Assembly: GCA_030549795.1 (NCBI GenBank)
Contig: JAUQQO010000010.1
Location: 124,001-188,000 of the forward strand
DNA length: 64,000 nt
Source: Pseudomonadota bacterium
GTDB taxonomy: Bacteria > Pseudomonadota > Alphaproteobacteria > Geminicoccales > Geminicoccaceae
Reading direction: 5' to 3'
Of the stretch, positions 41,446-50,119 are shown piece by piece (position 1 is the first letter of the stretch; each line of letters starts with the position of its first letter). The notes beneath the pieces are model-generated. The model searched no databases. It was not told the DNA's origin and worked only from the letters and a program-made list of their open reading frames with translations. The position numbers and the translations under genes are program-made.

Positions 41446-43280
41446 ACCTCGCTTCCGCTATGAGCGTGGTGGTCGTAGCGGCAGTGGGCGCACTTGTTGC
41501 CCTCGCGCAGAGTGCGTTCGCCGATCCGCCCGCCGAACCGCGCGTGCTCACCGACATCCCCGAGATCGGTCGTCGCGGCGGCGAAATCCGCACGCTCGTG
41601 GTGCGCGCCCGCGACACCCGGCTCTTGCACGTGTACGGCAATGCCCGCCTCGTGAGCTTCGATCGCGAGCTCAACTTCGTTCCCGACATCCTCAAGAGCT
41701 TCGAGGTCGAAGACGGGCGAATCTTTACTTTTCGACTGCGCAGGGGCCACCGCTGGTCGGACGGTCATCCCTTCACCAGCGAGGATTTCCGTTTCTGGTG
41801 GGAGGACGTGGCGCTCGACCCCAAGCTCTCGCCCATGGGCCCGCCCGTGCGCATGCTCGTGGAAGGCGAGCCGCCGAGCGTTGAGGTCATCGACGAGCTT
41901 ACCATCCGCTATCGTTGGTCGAAGCCCAACCCTTTCTTCTTACCCCTCAACGCCGCCGCGACGCCGGAGTTCATCTACGCCCCCAAACACTATCTCGCGC
42001 GCTTCCACGCCAAATATGCCGATCCGGCGGAGCTCGAGCGGCTCATCAAAGAGACCCGCTCGCGCGATTGGATGCAGCTGTTCCGCCGCAAGGAGCGGAT
42101 GAGCGAGTTCGACAATCCGGAGCTGCCGACGCTGCAGCCTTGGGTGTTGACCAACGCACCGCCCGCCGAACGCTTCATTGCCGTGCGCAACCCCCACTTC
42201 CACCGTGTCGACGCCAAGGGCCAACAGCTGCCCTATCTCGATCGGCTGATCCTGCAGGTGGTGGATGCCAAGCTCATTCCGATCAAGACCGCAGCCGGAG
42301 AAACCGATTTGCAGGCGCGCGGGCTTTCCTTGAAAGATTATACGTTTTTAAAGGAAAGCGAGGGGCGAAGCGGGCTCAAGATTTATCTGTGGCGCGAGAG
42401 TCGCGGCGCGCGCTTGGCCCTTTATCCCAATCTCAACGCCAACGATCCGGTCTGGCGCGCACTCTTTCGTGATCGACGCTTTCGGCTGGCGCTTTCGCTC
42501 GGCCTCGATCGCGAAGCGATCAACCAATATCTCTATTTCGGTCTCGCCACACCTTCCAACAATACGCTGTTGCCCGACAGTCCGCTCTTCAGCGAAGCGA
42601 TCGGGAACGCCTGTCTCGGCTATGATCCGAAGCGGGCCAACCAGCTCTTGGACGAACTCGGCCTTAAAGAGCGCACCCGCGAGGGACTTCGCAAGCTGCC
42701 CGATGGACGGCCGATGGAGCTCGTGATCGAGACCGCGGGAGAGGATACCGAACAGGTCGATCTGCTGGAGCTCGTGCGCGATTTCTGGCGCGCGCTCGGG
42801 ATCAAGATTCACTCCCGTCCTTCCGAACGCGAACTCTTCCGTAACCGCATCTTCGCTGGCGAGGCCTTGATGGTGGTGTGGTTCGGCAAGGAAAATGGGA
42901 TCATCACACCGAACATGGCGCCTTGGGAGTTCGCACCCACGAGCCAGGCCGACCAGCCGCACTGGCCGAAATGGGGTCAATATTTCGAGACCAAGGGAAA
43001 GGCCGGCGAACCACCGGATCTTCCCGAAGCGGTGCGCCTGCTCGAGCTCTATAAGGCGTGGATGGCGGCCACCGACGATACCCAGCGCGTCGCGATCTGG
43101 CGCGAGATGTTGGACCTCTATGCGCAGCAGTGCTGGACGATCGGAACCGTGGCCAATGTTCTGCAGCCGGTGGCGGCGCGCAACAACCTCGTCAACCTCC
43201 CTGAAGAAGGCGTGTGGGGCTGGGAGCCCTATGCGCAATTCGGCTTTTATCGGCCGGATACGTTCTGGTTGAAAAAATAA
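41442..43280 (+). CDS. peptide-type ABC transporter substrate-binding protein, long form
   Basis: A 612-residue family-5 solute-binding protein with a signal peptide (cleavage near SAFADPP). It shows GGEIRTLVVRARDTRLLHVYG, FRLRRGHRWSDGHPFTSEDFRFWWED and DRRFRLALSLGLDREAINQYLYFG. The length is like that of YejA-type proteins that bind large or modified peptides; the ligand is unknown. It is coupled to the double ATPase gene but has no permease next to it, the reverse of the binding protein at 22833. Confidence 0.9.
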   Translation: MNLASAMSVVVVAAVGALVALAQSAFADPPAEPRVLTDIPEIGRRGGEIRTLVVRARDTRLLHVYGNARLVSFDRELNFVPDILKSFEVEDGRIFTFRLRRGHRWSDGHPFTSEDFRFWWEDVALDPKLSPMGPPVRMLVEGEPPSVEVIDELTIRYRWSKPNPFFLPLNAAATPEFIYAPKHYLARFHAKYADPAELERLIKETRSRDWMQLFRRKERMSEFDNPELPTLQPWVLTNAPPAERFIAVRNPHFHRVDAKGQQLPYLDRLILQVVDAKLIPIKTAAGETDLQARGLSLKDYTFLKESEGRSGLKIYLWRESRGARLALYPNLNANDPVWRALFRDRRFRLALSLGLDREAINQYLYFGLATPSNNTLLPDSPLFSEAIGNACLGYDPKRANQLLDELGLKERTREGLRKLPDGRPMELVIETAGEDTEQVDLLELVRDFWRALGIKIHSRPSERELFRNRIFAGEALMVVWFGKENGIITPNMAPWEFAPTSQADQPHWPKWGQYFETKGKAGEPPDLPEAVRLLELYKAWMAATDDTQRVAIWREMLDLYAQQCWTIGTVANVLQPVAARNNLVNLPEEGVWGWEPYAQFGFYRPDTFWLKK

Positions 43281-43332
43281 ACTCGCCGCTTTTCCCCGGG
43301 CCTTCGCGTCCGGCTTCCGACGCTTAAGCGTT

Positions 43333-43752
43333 TCACGCCTCGGAACCCACCGACGGCGTGCTCGCTACGCGCTCGTAGGTCATCCCGGTTCGGCGTACCT
43401 GACCGGATGCGACAAGGCGCTTGAGCACTCCGGCAACCGAGCCCGGCAGCACCATATCGCCGCGCTGCAAGAGTTCTTGCGTGATCTCGCTCAAGGTGAG
43501 CGGCCGCTCGGCGAGCGAAAGGATATCGAGAATCGCCTTGTCGCGATCGGGTCGGCGCGCCCGTTGCGCCCGCGCCTGCAAAGCGCGCGCACTTTCTGCT
43601 TCGCCAAGGCTGGTCACGCTTTCAGCGCGCACGGTTTGTATAACTTTTGCGATCGCAGCATTGTATCCCGCATCATAGGCCTGCGCCAACAGCTCGCGCA
43701 GGTCGGCGATCGCTTTTTGGATCGCGCGCTCAAGCCATTCTTCTTTCGACAC
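43333..43752 (-). CDS. small protein with C-terminal winged-helix-like segment
   Basis: A 139-residue soluble protein of unknown family. The N-terminal half (SKEEWLERAIQKAIADLREL and AYDAGYNAAIAKVIQTVRAES) is helical. The C-terminal part (AILDILSLAERPLTLSEITQ, then VAGVLKRLVASGQVRRTGMTYE) reads like a winged helix: helix, recognition helix, wing. A DNA-binding role is inference. The GTG at 43752 has GGGGG upstream; the frame extends to 43809. It is divergent from the mau cluster and convergent with the binding-protein gene; ACGCTTAAGCGT (43320-43331) lies between the stops. Confidence 0.6.
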   Translation of the reverse strand: MSKEEWLERAIQKAIADLRELLAQAYDAGYNAAIAKVIQTVRAESVTSLGEAESARALQARAQRARRPDRDKAILDILSLAERPLTLSEITQELLQRGDMVLPGSVAGVLKRLVASGQVRRTGMTYERVASTPSVGSEA

Positions 43753-43905
43753 GGCACACCCCCACAGATCGCTTTCGTCAAAAATAGCATGTCGGTCGTC
43801 ATGCTCCAAGCGGTGGCCGACCGCAACCCCCTTCGCCGATCCAGCCGCAAACGGAAGAGCAAAAATAAACCGCGAGCTTTTACGACACGCTAAAGCAACC
43901 CGGAG

Positions 43906-43920
43906 CTCGCATGCTGCGAG
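43906..43920. promoter_or_regulatory. inverted repeat upstream of mau genes
   Basis: CTCGCATGCTGCGAG is a perfect 6-bp inverted repeat with a 3-base centre. It lies 267 bases upstream of mauF and 154 bases upstream of the divergent small gene, in a position suitable for an operator. No regulator is assigned. Confidence 0.3.
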
Positions 43921-44097
43921 CGTGAAAAACGCACTCGAGAGAATCGCACCGCAACCGCGACCACTGCCGCTCGCGATGGGCCGCGCACGCTTGTGAGCAA
44001 AAAGTGGTCACACTGCGCTGCAAACGCAGACACCTTTGGTTGAACTAAGAGAAACGCACGTGCCTTCTCTGCGCCCCAGCTCTGCACAAGCGACATA

Positions 44098-44118
44098 GCG
44101 TCGCAGGCGGTGCGACGC
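44098..44118. promoter_or_regulatory. strong hairpin before mauF
   Basis: GCGTCGCA, loop GGCGG, TGCGACGC: a perfect 8-bp stem 68 bases before the mauF ATG. It is not followed by a T-tract, so an operator or leader-RNA structure is more likely than a terminator. Confidence 0.35.
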
Positions 44119-44186
44119 TTGACCGCACCCGTCCGTCTGTGTCTTTTCGATTGAGAGTTGGTGAAGGGGGCGAAAGGGGGCGAAGG

Positions 44187-45032
44187 ATGTTCGTGACTGC
44201 GCGACCAGGCGCCACCGATACGCGTGCGACGATCGCCGACGAGCTCCGTTCGGTTCCCGACATCCTCCCAACCAGCCGCGAGCTCTGCACCAAGAGTAAA
44301 CTCGTTTTGGCATCGATCGCGCTTGCAAGCGGTGCGGGGCTGGCTTTCGTCCCGGGTGCGCGTGTGCTCACCTGGCCACTTCTCTTCGCGATCGCTTTTA
44401 TCGGCGGATTGCTTTCGACGTGGTCGCCCTGCGGCTACTCCTCGCTCGCGACACTTAGGCCATGGGGCAGCTGGAGCCCGCAGCGGGTGGTGGCCTGGGT
44501 GCCCACCGCGCTCGCCCACGCCTTGGGCTACCTCTTAGGTGGTCTCGTCTTGGGCGGCGCTCTGGCGCTCGCTGCGTGGTTGATCGCGGTGCCGGCGGAG
44601 GCGAGCTGGCCGGTTCTCGTCCTCGCTGCCCTCGCCCTCGCTTATGGGCTCGACCAGTTGGGGTGGCTTGCGCTTCCCTACCCGCAGCGCAAGGCGCAGG
44701 TCCCGCACGATGTGCGCTTGCGCTGGCCGATGTGGCGCATCGGGCTTCTGTATGGCTTCGCGCTCGGCCTCAATTTCGTCACCTATGTGCGCACCCCGAT
44801 CCTTTACCTCGTGGTGGCAGCGGCGGTGCTGTCCGGCTCGCCTGCGACTGCGATTGGACTTGTGCTCACCCTCAATCTCGGTCGCTTCCTGCCGCTTTTG
44901 ATCAACGCCTTCCCGGTGAGCGATCGCGCCGTCCAACGGTGGCTCGCCGAGCGGGAAGCGGCGTCGGTCGCAGCTGGAGCCGCCGCTCTCCTTCTCGTCG
45001 GCGCCGCTCTTTTCGCGGGCGCGCTCGCTTGA
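44187..45032 (+). CDS. mauF: methylamine utilisation protein MauF
   Basis: A 281-residue inner-membrane protein with about seven hydrophobic segments and the MauF-like motif STWSPCGYSSLATL. MauF is required for maturation of methylamine dehydrogenase in Paracoccus and Methylobacterium; its exact chemistry is not known. The ATG at 44187 has AGGGGGCGAAGG upstream. It is the first gene of the cluster, which then follows the classical order F-B-E-D-A. Confidence 0.9.
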   Translation: MFVTARPGATDTRATIADELRSVPDILPTSRELCTKSKLVLASIALASGAGLAFVPGARVLTWPLLFAIAFIGGLLSTWSPCGYSSLATLRPWGSWSPQRVVAWVPTALAHALGYLLGGLVLGGALALAAWLIAVPAEASWPVLVLAALALAYGLDQLGWLALPYPQRKAQVPHDVRLRWPMWRIGLLYGFALGLNFVTYVRTPILYLVVAAAVLSGSPATAIGLVLTLNLGRFLPLLINAFPVSDRAVQRWLAEREAASVAAGAAALLLVGAALFAGALA

Positions 45033-45091
45033 GCAGCCGCCGCTGCGCCTTCAGCCCCGTTCGTGCGCTCCGATCGGTTCGGGAGACCAGC

Positions 45092-46333
45092 ATGATCCCA
45101 CGCTCTTCGCTGCCCGTCTCTTTGCGCCTGTCTCGAACGCTCGTGTTGAGCGGTGCTGTGACCCTTGCACTCCTCCTCGGCGGGACGCCCGGAAGCCGCG
45201 CCCAGCATGGCCAGATCCCCGAGCTCTTGCGCCAGGTCGAAGGTGGCGTCGCGGTCGCCGTGCCGATCGACGACGTCACCGTGCTGCAGGCTCCCGAGCC
45301 CGACCTACGCCGGGTCTATGTCTACGATACCGCTGCCTTTGATGTGGTGACCAAAATCTACGGTCTCGACGGCACCACAGGACGCGTGCTCGGCCAGATC
45401 GACACGGGGCTCTTGACCAATATCGTGCTCTATGACAGCGGGCGCAAGATTTACCTCGCCGAGACCTGGTTCAAGCGCTTCTCCCAAGGCCCACAAGACG
45501 ACTTCATCCGCTGTCAGGACCCCAAGACCTTCTCGACCACTTGCGACTTCGATATTCCCGAAGGTCGCTTTCTGGTCATGACGATGCCGCAGATGACGGA
45601 CGTCACGACCGACGGCCGCTATCTGCTCTACTTCCAGTTCGCGCCCGAGCCGGGGGTGGGAATCGTCGATCTCGCTCAGCAAAAGCACATCCGAACCGTA
45701 CCGGTTCCCGACTGCTATCTGATCTTCCCTTCCGGCCCCAAGAGCTTTTTCATGCTGTGCCGGGAAGGCTCGCTCCTCTCGGTGTCCTTTGATGAGCGCG
45801 GCGAGGCCAAGATGCAGCATACGCCGGTGCTGCGTCCGGCCGACAAACATTTCTTCGACACCCCGGCTTTCTCGCGCAAAGCCGGCAAGATCTTCTTCCT
45901 CTCTTATGACGGCGATGTCTATCCCGTCGATATCAGCGGTACGGAAGCGAAGTTCGGCACACCCTTCTCGCTCTTTTCAGAAGCCGAGAAAAAGGAGGGT
46001 TGGGCTCCGGGTGGATGGCTGCCGGCGGCCTGGCACCGCACCTCCGACCGCCTCTACGTTCTCGTCGACAAACGGGCGCAATGGACGCACGCCTATCCGA
46101 GCGGGCATGTCTTCGTCTACGACACCACCACAGGCGCGCGGGTGCAGACCATCAAGCTCGAACATCCGGCCACCTCGATCGCGGTGAGCCAGGATCCCGA
46201 GCCGCTTCTCTACGCGCTGCAGGCGCACGGCGGCACGCTCGAGATCTACGATGCCCGCACCGGCGCCTTCCGCCAGAAGGTGAGCGAGCTCGGCCGCGAG
46301 CCCTACATCGTGTTGACCCCGGAGGAGAGCTGA
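45092..46333 (+). CDS. mauB: methylamine dehydrogenase heavy (alpha) chain
   Basis: A 413-residue exported protein with a signal peptide of about 37 residues (cleavage near SRAQHG), then a seven-bladed propeller. Family patterns are visible: RVYVYDTAAF, TKIYGLDGTTGRVLGQIDTG, CDFDIPEGRFLVMTMPQ and VFVYDTTTGARVQTIKLEHP. The heavy chain forms an alpha2beta2 complex in the periplasm with the TTQ-bearing MauA. Aromatic amine dehydrogenase heavy chains are similar, so the preferred amine is not certain. Confidence 0.9.
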   Translation: MIPRSSLPVSLRLSRTLVLSGAVTLALLLGGTPGSRAQHGQIPELLRQVEGGVAVAVPIDDVTVLQAPEPDLRRVYVYDTAAFDVVTKIYGLDGTTGRVLGQIDTGLLTNIVLYDSGRKIYLAETWFKRFSQGPQDDFIRCQDPKTFSTTCDFDIPEGRFLVMTMPQMTDVTTDGRYLLYFQFAPEPGVGIVDLAQQKHIRTVPVPDCYLIFPSGPKSFFMLCREGSLLSVSFDERGEAKMQHTPVLRPADKHFFDTPAFSRKAGKIFFLSYDGDVYPVDISGTEAKFGTPFSLFSEAEKKEGWAPGGWLPAAWHRTSDRLYVLVDKRAQWTHAYPSGHVFVYDTTTGARVQTIKLEHPATSIAVSQDPEPLLYALQAHGGTLEIYDARTGAFRQKVSELGREPYIVLTPEES

Positions 46334-46337
46334 GGCG

Positions 46338-46916
46338 ATGGCAGCGGCGAGCGCGCTTCTCGCCGAACCGGCCCTGCATGTGGCCGCGTGGCTAGTGCTG
46401 TTGGCCACCTTCGCGCTCGCGCTTCCCGGTAAGCTGCGCGATCCCGAGGCCTTCGCCGCAACCGTGCGCAACTATCGTCTTCTGCCGTCATGGGCGAGCA
46501 CACCCGTGGCGCTCGCCGTGATCGTAGGCGAGATCCTCGTCGTGCTCGGCCTCTTGTGGCCCGCGACGCGCGCGGCTGCGGCCGTGCTCGCGGCTTTTAT
46601 GCTCGCGCTCTTCGCGTTGGCGGTGGCGCTCAACCTCGCGCGCGGCCGCCGCAGCATCGACTGCGGTTGTTTTCGCAGTCTCGTGCGCGAACGCTTGAGC
46701 TGGGGGCATGTGGCGCGCAACGGGCTGCTCGTCGCAGCAGCGGCGCTCGTGGCGACGGTCGAGCCGCGGCCGGCGCAGATGCTCGATCTCGCGCTCGGGG
46801 CCGCAGCGGCGGTCAGCTTCGTGCTGCTCTCGCTTGCCGCTGCTCAGCTCTCCTTCGATCCCCGCCACGAGCTCGTCCTCGAGCAACCCCAACCCGCTTC
46901 CGGGAGCGTCTCGTGA
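46338..46916 (+). CDS. mauE: methylamine utilisation protein MauE
   Basis: A 192-residue inner-membrane protein with about four or five helices of the DoxX/MauE type and a conserved cysteine pair in IDCGCFRS. MauE acts with MauD in disulfide formation in the small subunit, which has six disulfides. It starts 4 bases after mauB and overlaps mauD by 4 bases. Confidence 0.92.
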   Translation: MAAASALLAEPALHVAAWLVLLATFALALPGKLRDPEAFAATVRNYRLLPSWASTPVALAVIVGEILVVLGLLWPATRAAAAVLAAFMLALFALAVALNLARGRRSIDCGCFRSLVRERLSWGHVARNGLLVAAAALVATVEPRPAQMLDLALGAAAAVSFVLLSLAAAQLSFDPRHELVLEQPQPASGSVS

Positions 46917-47551
46917 ACAGCCTGTTGATCGTTTCCGAGCTCCTGCAGTGGCTGGCCATTGTGAGCGGAGCAGTGGTGCTCTTGGGTCTTGCCCGCCAGG
47001 TGGGCGTGCTGCACGAGCGCTCGGCGCCCTTAGGCGCGCTCGTTACCGACAAAGGGCCGGATGTCGGCGAGCCGGCGCCTTTGTTCAACATGCGCGATTT
47101 CCGCGGCCGCCCGGTCCAGATCGGCGGTCAGCGGTCGGTCGGCGAGCTCCAACTCCTTCTCTTTCTCTCGCCGACCTGCCCCATGTGCGCCAAACTCTTG
47201 CCGACGGTGCAAAGCTTCGCAGCCGGCGAAGGCGTCGCACCCGTGATCGTGAGCGACGGCGACGAAGCGGATCACCGCCGCTTCCTCGAAGAGCATGATC
47301 TCGGCGACATTCCTTATGTCGTTTCGCCCTCGGTTGGCATGCGGTTCCAGATCGGAAAAGTACCCTATGCGGTCTTGATCGATCACGAAGGCCGCATCCG
47401 CGCGAAGGGCCTCGTCAATACCCGCGAGCATTTGGAAAGCCTCGTCGAAGCACACCGCACGGGTTACGCCACCCTGCAACAGTTCATCGCTGCCCAACGC
47501 CGGCCCAATGGTGCGGCTGCACCCACCCCGCACGCGCCGGCGGGCAGCTGA
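46913..47551 (+). CDS. mauD: methylamine utilisation protein MauD (thioredoxin-like)
   Basis: A 212-residue membrane-anchored thioredoxin-fold protein. One N-terminal helix (ELLQWLAIVSGAVVLLGLA) is followed by a periplasmic domain with the redox motif CPMC in LFLSPTCPMCAKLLPT and the cis-Pro loop GKVPYAVLIDHEG. It is expected to form or shuffle the disulfides of MauA together with MauE. GTG start overlapping the mauE stop. Confidence 0.93.
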   Translation: MNSLLIVSELLQWLAIVSGAVVLLGLARQVGVLHERSAPLGALVTDKGPDVGEPAPLFNMRDFRGRPVQIGGQRSVGELQLLLFLSPTCPMCAKLLPTVQSFAAGEGVAPVIVSDGDEADHRRFLEEHDLGDIPYVVSPSVGMRFQIGKVPYAVLIDHEGRIRAKGLVNTREHLESLVEAHRTGYATLQQFIAAQRRPNGAAAPTPHAPAGS

Positions 47552-47578
47552 CCTCGATCTCGCGCGGAGAGTCCGACC

Positions 47579-48121
47579 ATGTTGGGACGCAGCAAGTTCG
47601 ACCAACTCTTCGAAGCCCTCACCCGCCGCATCGCCTCGCGCTCCTCGCGCCGCAGCTTCATCGGCCGCGTCGGGCTCGCGAGCATCGGTGCCTCCCTCGT
47701 GCCGCTGCTGCCGCTCGATCGCCGCGGCGGCAAAAGCGCGCAAGCAGCCGATCTCGGAGGCTGGAAGCCGCAGACCAAGGACCCGGCGGCCTGCGATTAC
47801 TGGCGCCACTGCTCGCTCGACGGCTATTTGTGCCTGTGCGCGGGTGGCAGTCTCACCGCCTGCCCGCCGGGTACCGCGCTCTCGCCCAGCTCCTGGGTCG
47901 CGAGCTGCTTCAATCCGGAAGACGGGCAGAGCTATCTCATCGCCTATCGCGACTGCTGTGGCAAGAACATCGCCCGCCGTTGCGGGTGCTTCAACACGGT
48001 CGGCGAGCTTCCGATTTACCGGCCCGAATTCAGCAACGACATCATCTGGTGCTTCGGCGCCGAGAACGAGGCGATGACCTATCACTGCACCATCTCGCCG
48101 GTCATCGGCCGCGCTGCCTGA
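47579..48121 (+). CDS. mauA: methylamine dehydrogenase light (beta) chain with TTQ cofactor
   Basis: A 180-residue catalytic subunit. The long leader carries a twin-arginine motif SSRRSFIGRVGLASIG, so the folded protein is exported by Tat. The TTQ cofactor is made from two tryptophans, here Trp106 (SSWVASC) and Trp157 (NDIIWCFG), 51 residues apart as in the Paracoccus enzyme (Trp57 and Trp108). All twelve cysteines for six disulfides are present, and most of the mature chain matches the Paracoccus subunit. It oxidises a primary amine to an aldehyde and ammonia in the periplasm. Confidence 0.97.
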   Translation: MLGRSKFDQLFEALTRRIASRSSRRSFIGRVGLASIGASLVPLLPLDRRGGKSAQAADLGGWKPQTKDPAACDYWRHCSLDGYLCLCAGGSLTACPPGTALSPSSWVASCFNPEDGQSYLIAYRDCCGKNIARRCGCFNTVGELPIYRPEFSNDIIWCFGAENEAMTYHCTISPVIGRAA

Positions 48122-48153
48122 GCGGCGCGCGAGCGGCTGCGGGCGCGGCTGGC

Positions 48154-49113
48154 GTGTGGGTACCCTATCTCGCGCTCGGTCCTCTCAAGGTGGAAGGGGA
48201 CGAAGAGGCGGCGCGCGCCTCTTTTGGCGACCGCACCCAACGCCCGTTTCTCATCGCCTATCTCCTCGACTCACCGTTTCGGCGCGAGCTCGAGAGCGAT
48301 TTCGCGCTCAACAGTGAGCGCGAACTTTTCCTTGCGGATGCCGATGGGTGCCGCCTGCCCGCCCGCCTCTGCCCGGGGCGCAACGGTCGTCTCGCCGAGA
48401 TCCTGCTCTCGCTCGAGGCACGCTCGGCTGAGGAAGCGCTGGCGCGCAGCTGGCGAGCTGTGAGCACGGCCTGCAGCCGCTGGACCGTGGCCAGCGGGCG
48501 CGGTGTCGCTGTCGCCGGTTTTCGCATCGCCGACCTCCGACACCGCGCGCGCTGGCGGGTGGTCCCCTTCCAACCGAGCACGGTACCGCTCCCCGAGCTG
48601 CCAGCGACCGCGCTGCGCCCACCGCATCGGCTGCTTCTGCGCGCCTATGAGGAAGCGCGGCGCGGGCGCAGCGCGGTTCTACGCTTGCTCGCCTGTTGGC
48701 GCGTGCTCACCGCCTTTCTCGAAGGGCGTGAGCCTTTTGCCACCACCGACCGGCTCGCTGCCGCCCGCGGCCTTGCCCGCAGCGCGCTCGAAGTCAGCCG
48801 CCTCGATCTTGTGCTCGCCGACTGCCGCGCGCTTTTCGGCGAACCGACGCCGCTTGCGCTCGCGCGGGTGCGCGACTGGCTTCGCCCCCATGTCGCGCGC
48901 GCCCGTTCGCTGCTCGAGCCCGAGGGACCGATCGAAGAGGCGGAAGCCTGGTTCGCGTTCGAGGCGGAGCGGGAGCTCATAAGCGCCGCCAATCTCCTCG
49001 ATCTCATCGCCCATCGCCTGCTCGCCGAAGAACTCCGCTTGCTCGCTGCCCTTGCCGCACCCGAAGCTTCGCCCCTTGCGCGCACCCATCCCGAGCATGC
49101 GACGCAGAGCTAA
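48154..49113 (+). CDS. mauJ: MauJ-like protein
   Basis: A 319-residue cytoplasmic protein without signal peptide. By position, directly between mauA and mauG, and by the N-terminus WVPYLALGPLKVEGDEEAAR it resembles MauJ, a protein of unknown function that is not essential in the studied methylotrophs. The start is uncertain; GTG 48154 is the first reasonable codon after the mauA stop and has no clear ribosome-binding site. Its end overlaps the mauG start by 17 bases. No amicyanin gene (mauC) lies between mauA and mauJ, where it occurs in Paracoccus and Methylobacterium. Confidence 0.65.
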   Translation: MWVPYLALGPLKVEGDEEAARASFGDRTQRPFLIAYLLDSPFRRELESDFALNSERELFLADADGCRLPARLCPGRNGRLAEILLSLEARSAEEALARSWRAVSTACSRWTVASGRGVAVAGFRIADLRHRARWRVVPFQPSTVPLPELPATALRPPHRLLLRAYEEARRGRSAVLRLLACWRVLTAFLEGREPFATTDRLAAARGLARSALEVSRLDLVLADCRALFGEPTPLALARVRDWLRPHVARARSLLEPEGPIEEAEAWFAFEAERELISAANLLDLIAHRLLAEELRLLAALAAPEASPLARTHPEHATQS

Positions 49114-50119
49114 ACGAACGCTGCAGCGGATGGCTTTGGCAGCCGCCGCGCTCGTGGCAGCGAGCCTCGCCCCGGCACGCGGAGAAGAGCGCGATCTCGC
49201 CGCGCTGCGCGAGGTCTTCCGCCGGCCGGAACAGACGGCCACCGTGGTTGCGCCTGAAGAAGAGGCGCGCGCGCGGCTCGGCCGTCACCTCTTCTTCGAG
49301 CGGCTCCTTTCCGGAACCGGCCGCATGGCCTGCTCGACCTGCCACGATCCGGCGCGCTTGTTCCAGGACGACAGGCCGCGCGCGGTCGGCGTCTTCTACC
49401 GCGCGCTCGCCCGCCGCACACCCTCGCTCTTCGACCTCGCGAACGTGCGTCCGCTCATGCGCGACGGGCGCGCCGCCGACCTCGAGGCCCAAGTGCTGAT
49501 GCCCATCCTCGATCCCGATGAGATGGGGCAGACGGCGAAGCGGCTCCTCGCCCAACTCGGCCAAGTGAGCTTCTACCGCGAAGCCTTCGCTCAGATCTTC
49601 CCCGAGCGCGGGCTCACCCTCGACACCCTCGCGCAAGCACTCGCGAGCTATGTGCGCACACTCGAAAGCCCCCGCACCGCCTTCGATGCCTGGGTGGAGG
49701 GGGACGAGGCGGCGTTGGAACCCGAAGCGCAACGCGGCTTGGCACTCTTCGCGGGCAAGGCCGGCTGCGTCGCCTGCCATTTCGGCTGGCGGCTGAGCGA
49801 CGACCGCTTCCACGACATCGGCTTGCCCACAAACGACCTCGGGCGCGGCCGCTTCGATCCCGATCCCTCGAGCCGCTTCGCCTTTCGCACCCCCTCCTTG
49901 CGCTGGGTGGGCAAGCGCCCGCCTTATATGCACGATGGCTCGCTCGCCGATCTGCGGGCGGTGATCGAGCACTATGATCGCGGCGGCATCGCGCGGCCGA
50001 GCCGCTCGCCGCTCGTGCGACCGCTCGGCCTCACACCGGAAGAGAAAGCGCTGCTGCTCGCCTTCCTCGAGAGCCTCTCGCGCCCGCCGCCGGCAGAGCG
50101 CGAGGTGGTGCGCAAGTGA
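49097..50119 (+). CDS. mauG: di-haem TTQ-maturation enzyme MauG
   Basis: A 340-residue exported di-haem protein of the cytochrome c peroxidase/MauG family. A signal peptide is followed by two haem motifs, CSTCH from residue 79 and CVACH from residue 224. Other family patterns are LGRHLFFERLLSGTGRMACSTCHDPA in part, FRTPSLRWV and PPYMHDGSL. MauG completes TTQ synthesis in pre-MauA by oxidation. The frame opens earlier (49052), but ATG 49097 gives the signal peptide. GTGA overlap with the following cytochrome gene ties the two together. Confidence 0.92.
   Translation: MRRRAKRTLQRMALAAAALVAASLAPARGEERDLAALREVFRRPEQTATVVAPEEEARARLGRHLFFERLLSGTGRMACSTCHDPARLFQDDRPRAVGVFYRALARRTPSLFDLANVRPLMRDGRAADLEAQVLMPILDPDEMGQTAKRLLAQLGQVSFYREAFAQIFPERGLTLDTLAQALASYVRTLESPRTAFDAWVEGDEAALEPEAQRGLALFAGKAGCVACHFGWRLSDDRFHDIGLPTNDLGRGRFDPDPSSRFAFRTPSLRWVGKRPPYMHDGSLADLRAVIEHYDRGGIARPSRSPLVRPLGLTPEEKALLLAFLESLSRPPPAEREVVRK

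Larger units (their letters stand above)
43753..44186. other. 434-base region upstream of the mau cluster
   Basis: It lies between the divergent starts of the winged-helix-like gene and mauF. No coding sequence was recognised. It is somewhat richer in A/T than the genes, contains two perfect hairpins (separate entries), and should hold the promoters of both flanking genes. A weak TTGACC (44119-44124) follows the second hairpin. Confidence 0.5.

Noticed and set aside
43320-43331. ACGCTTAAGCGT palindrome as terminator between convergent genes
   Set aside because: It has no loop and no T-tract; it may be chance in a region using AAGCG often.
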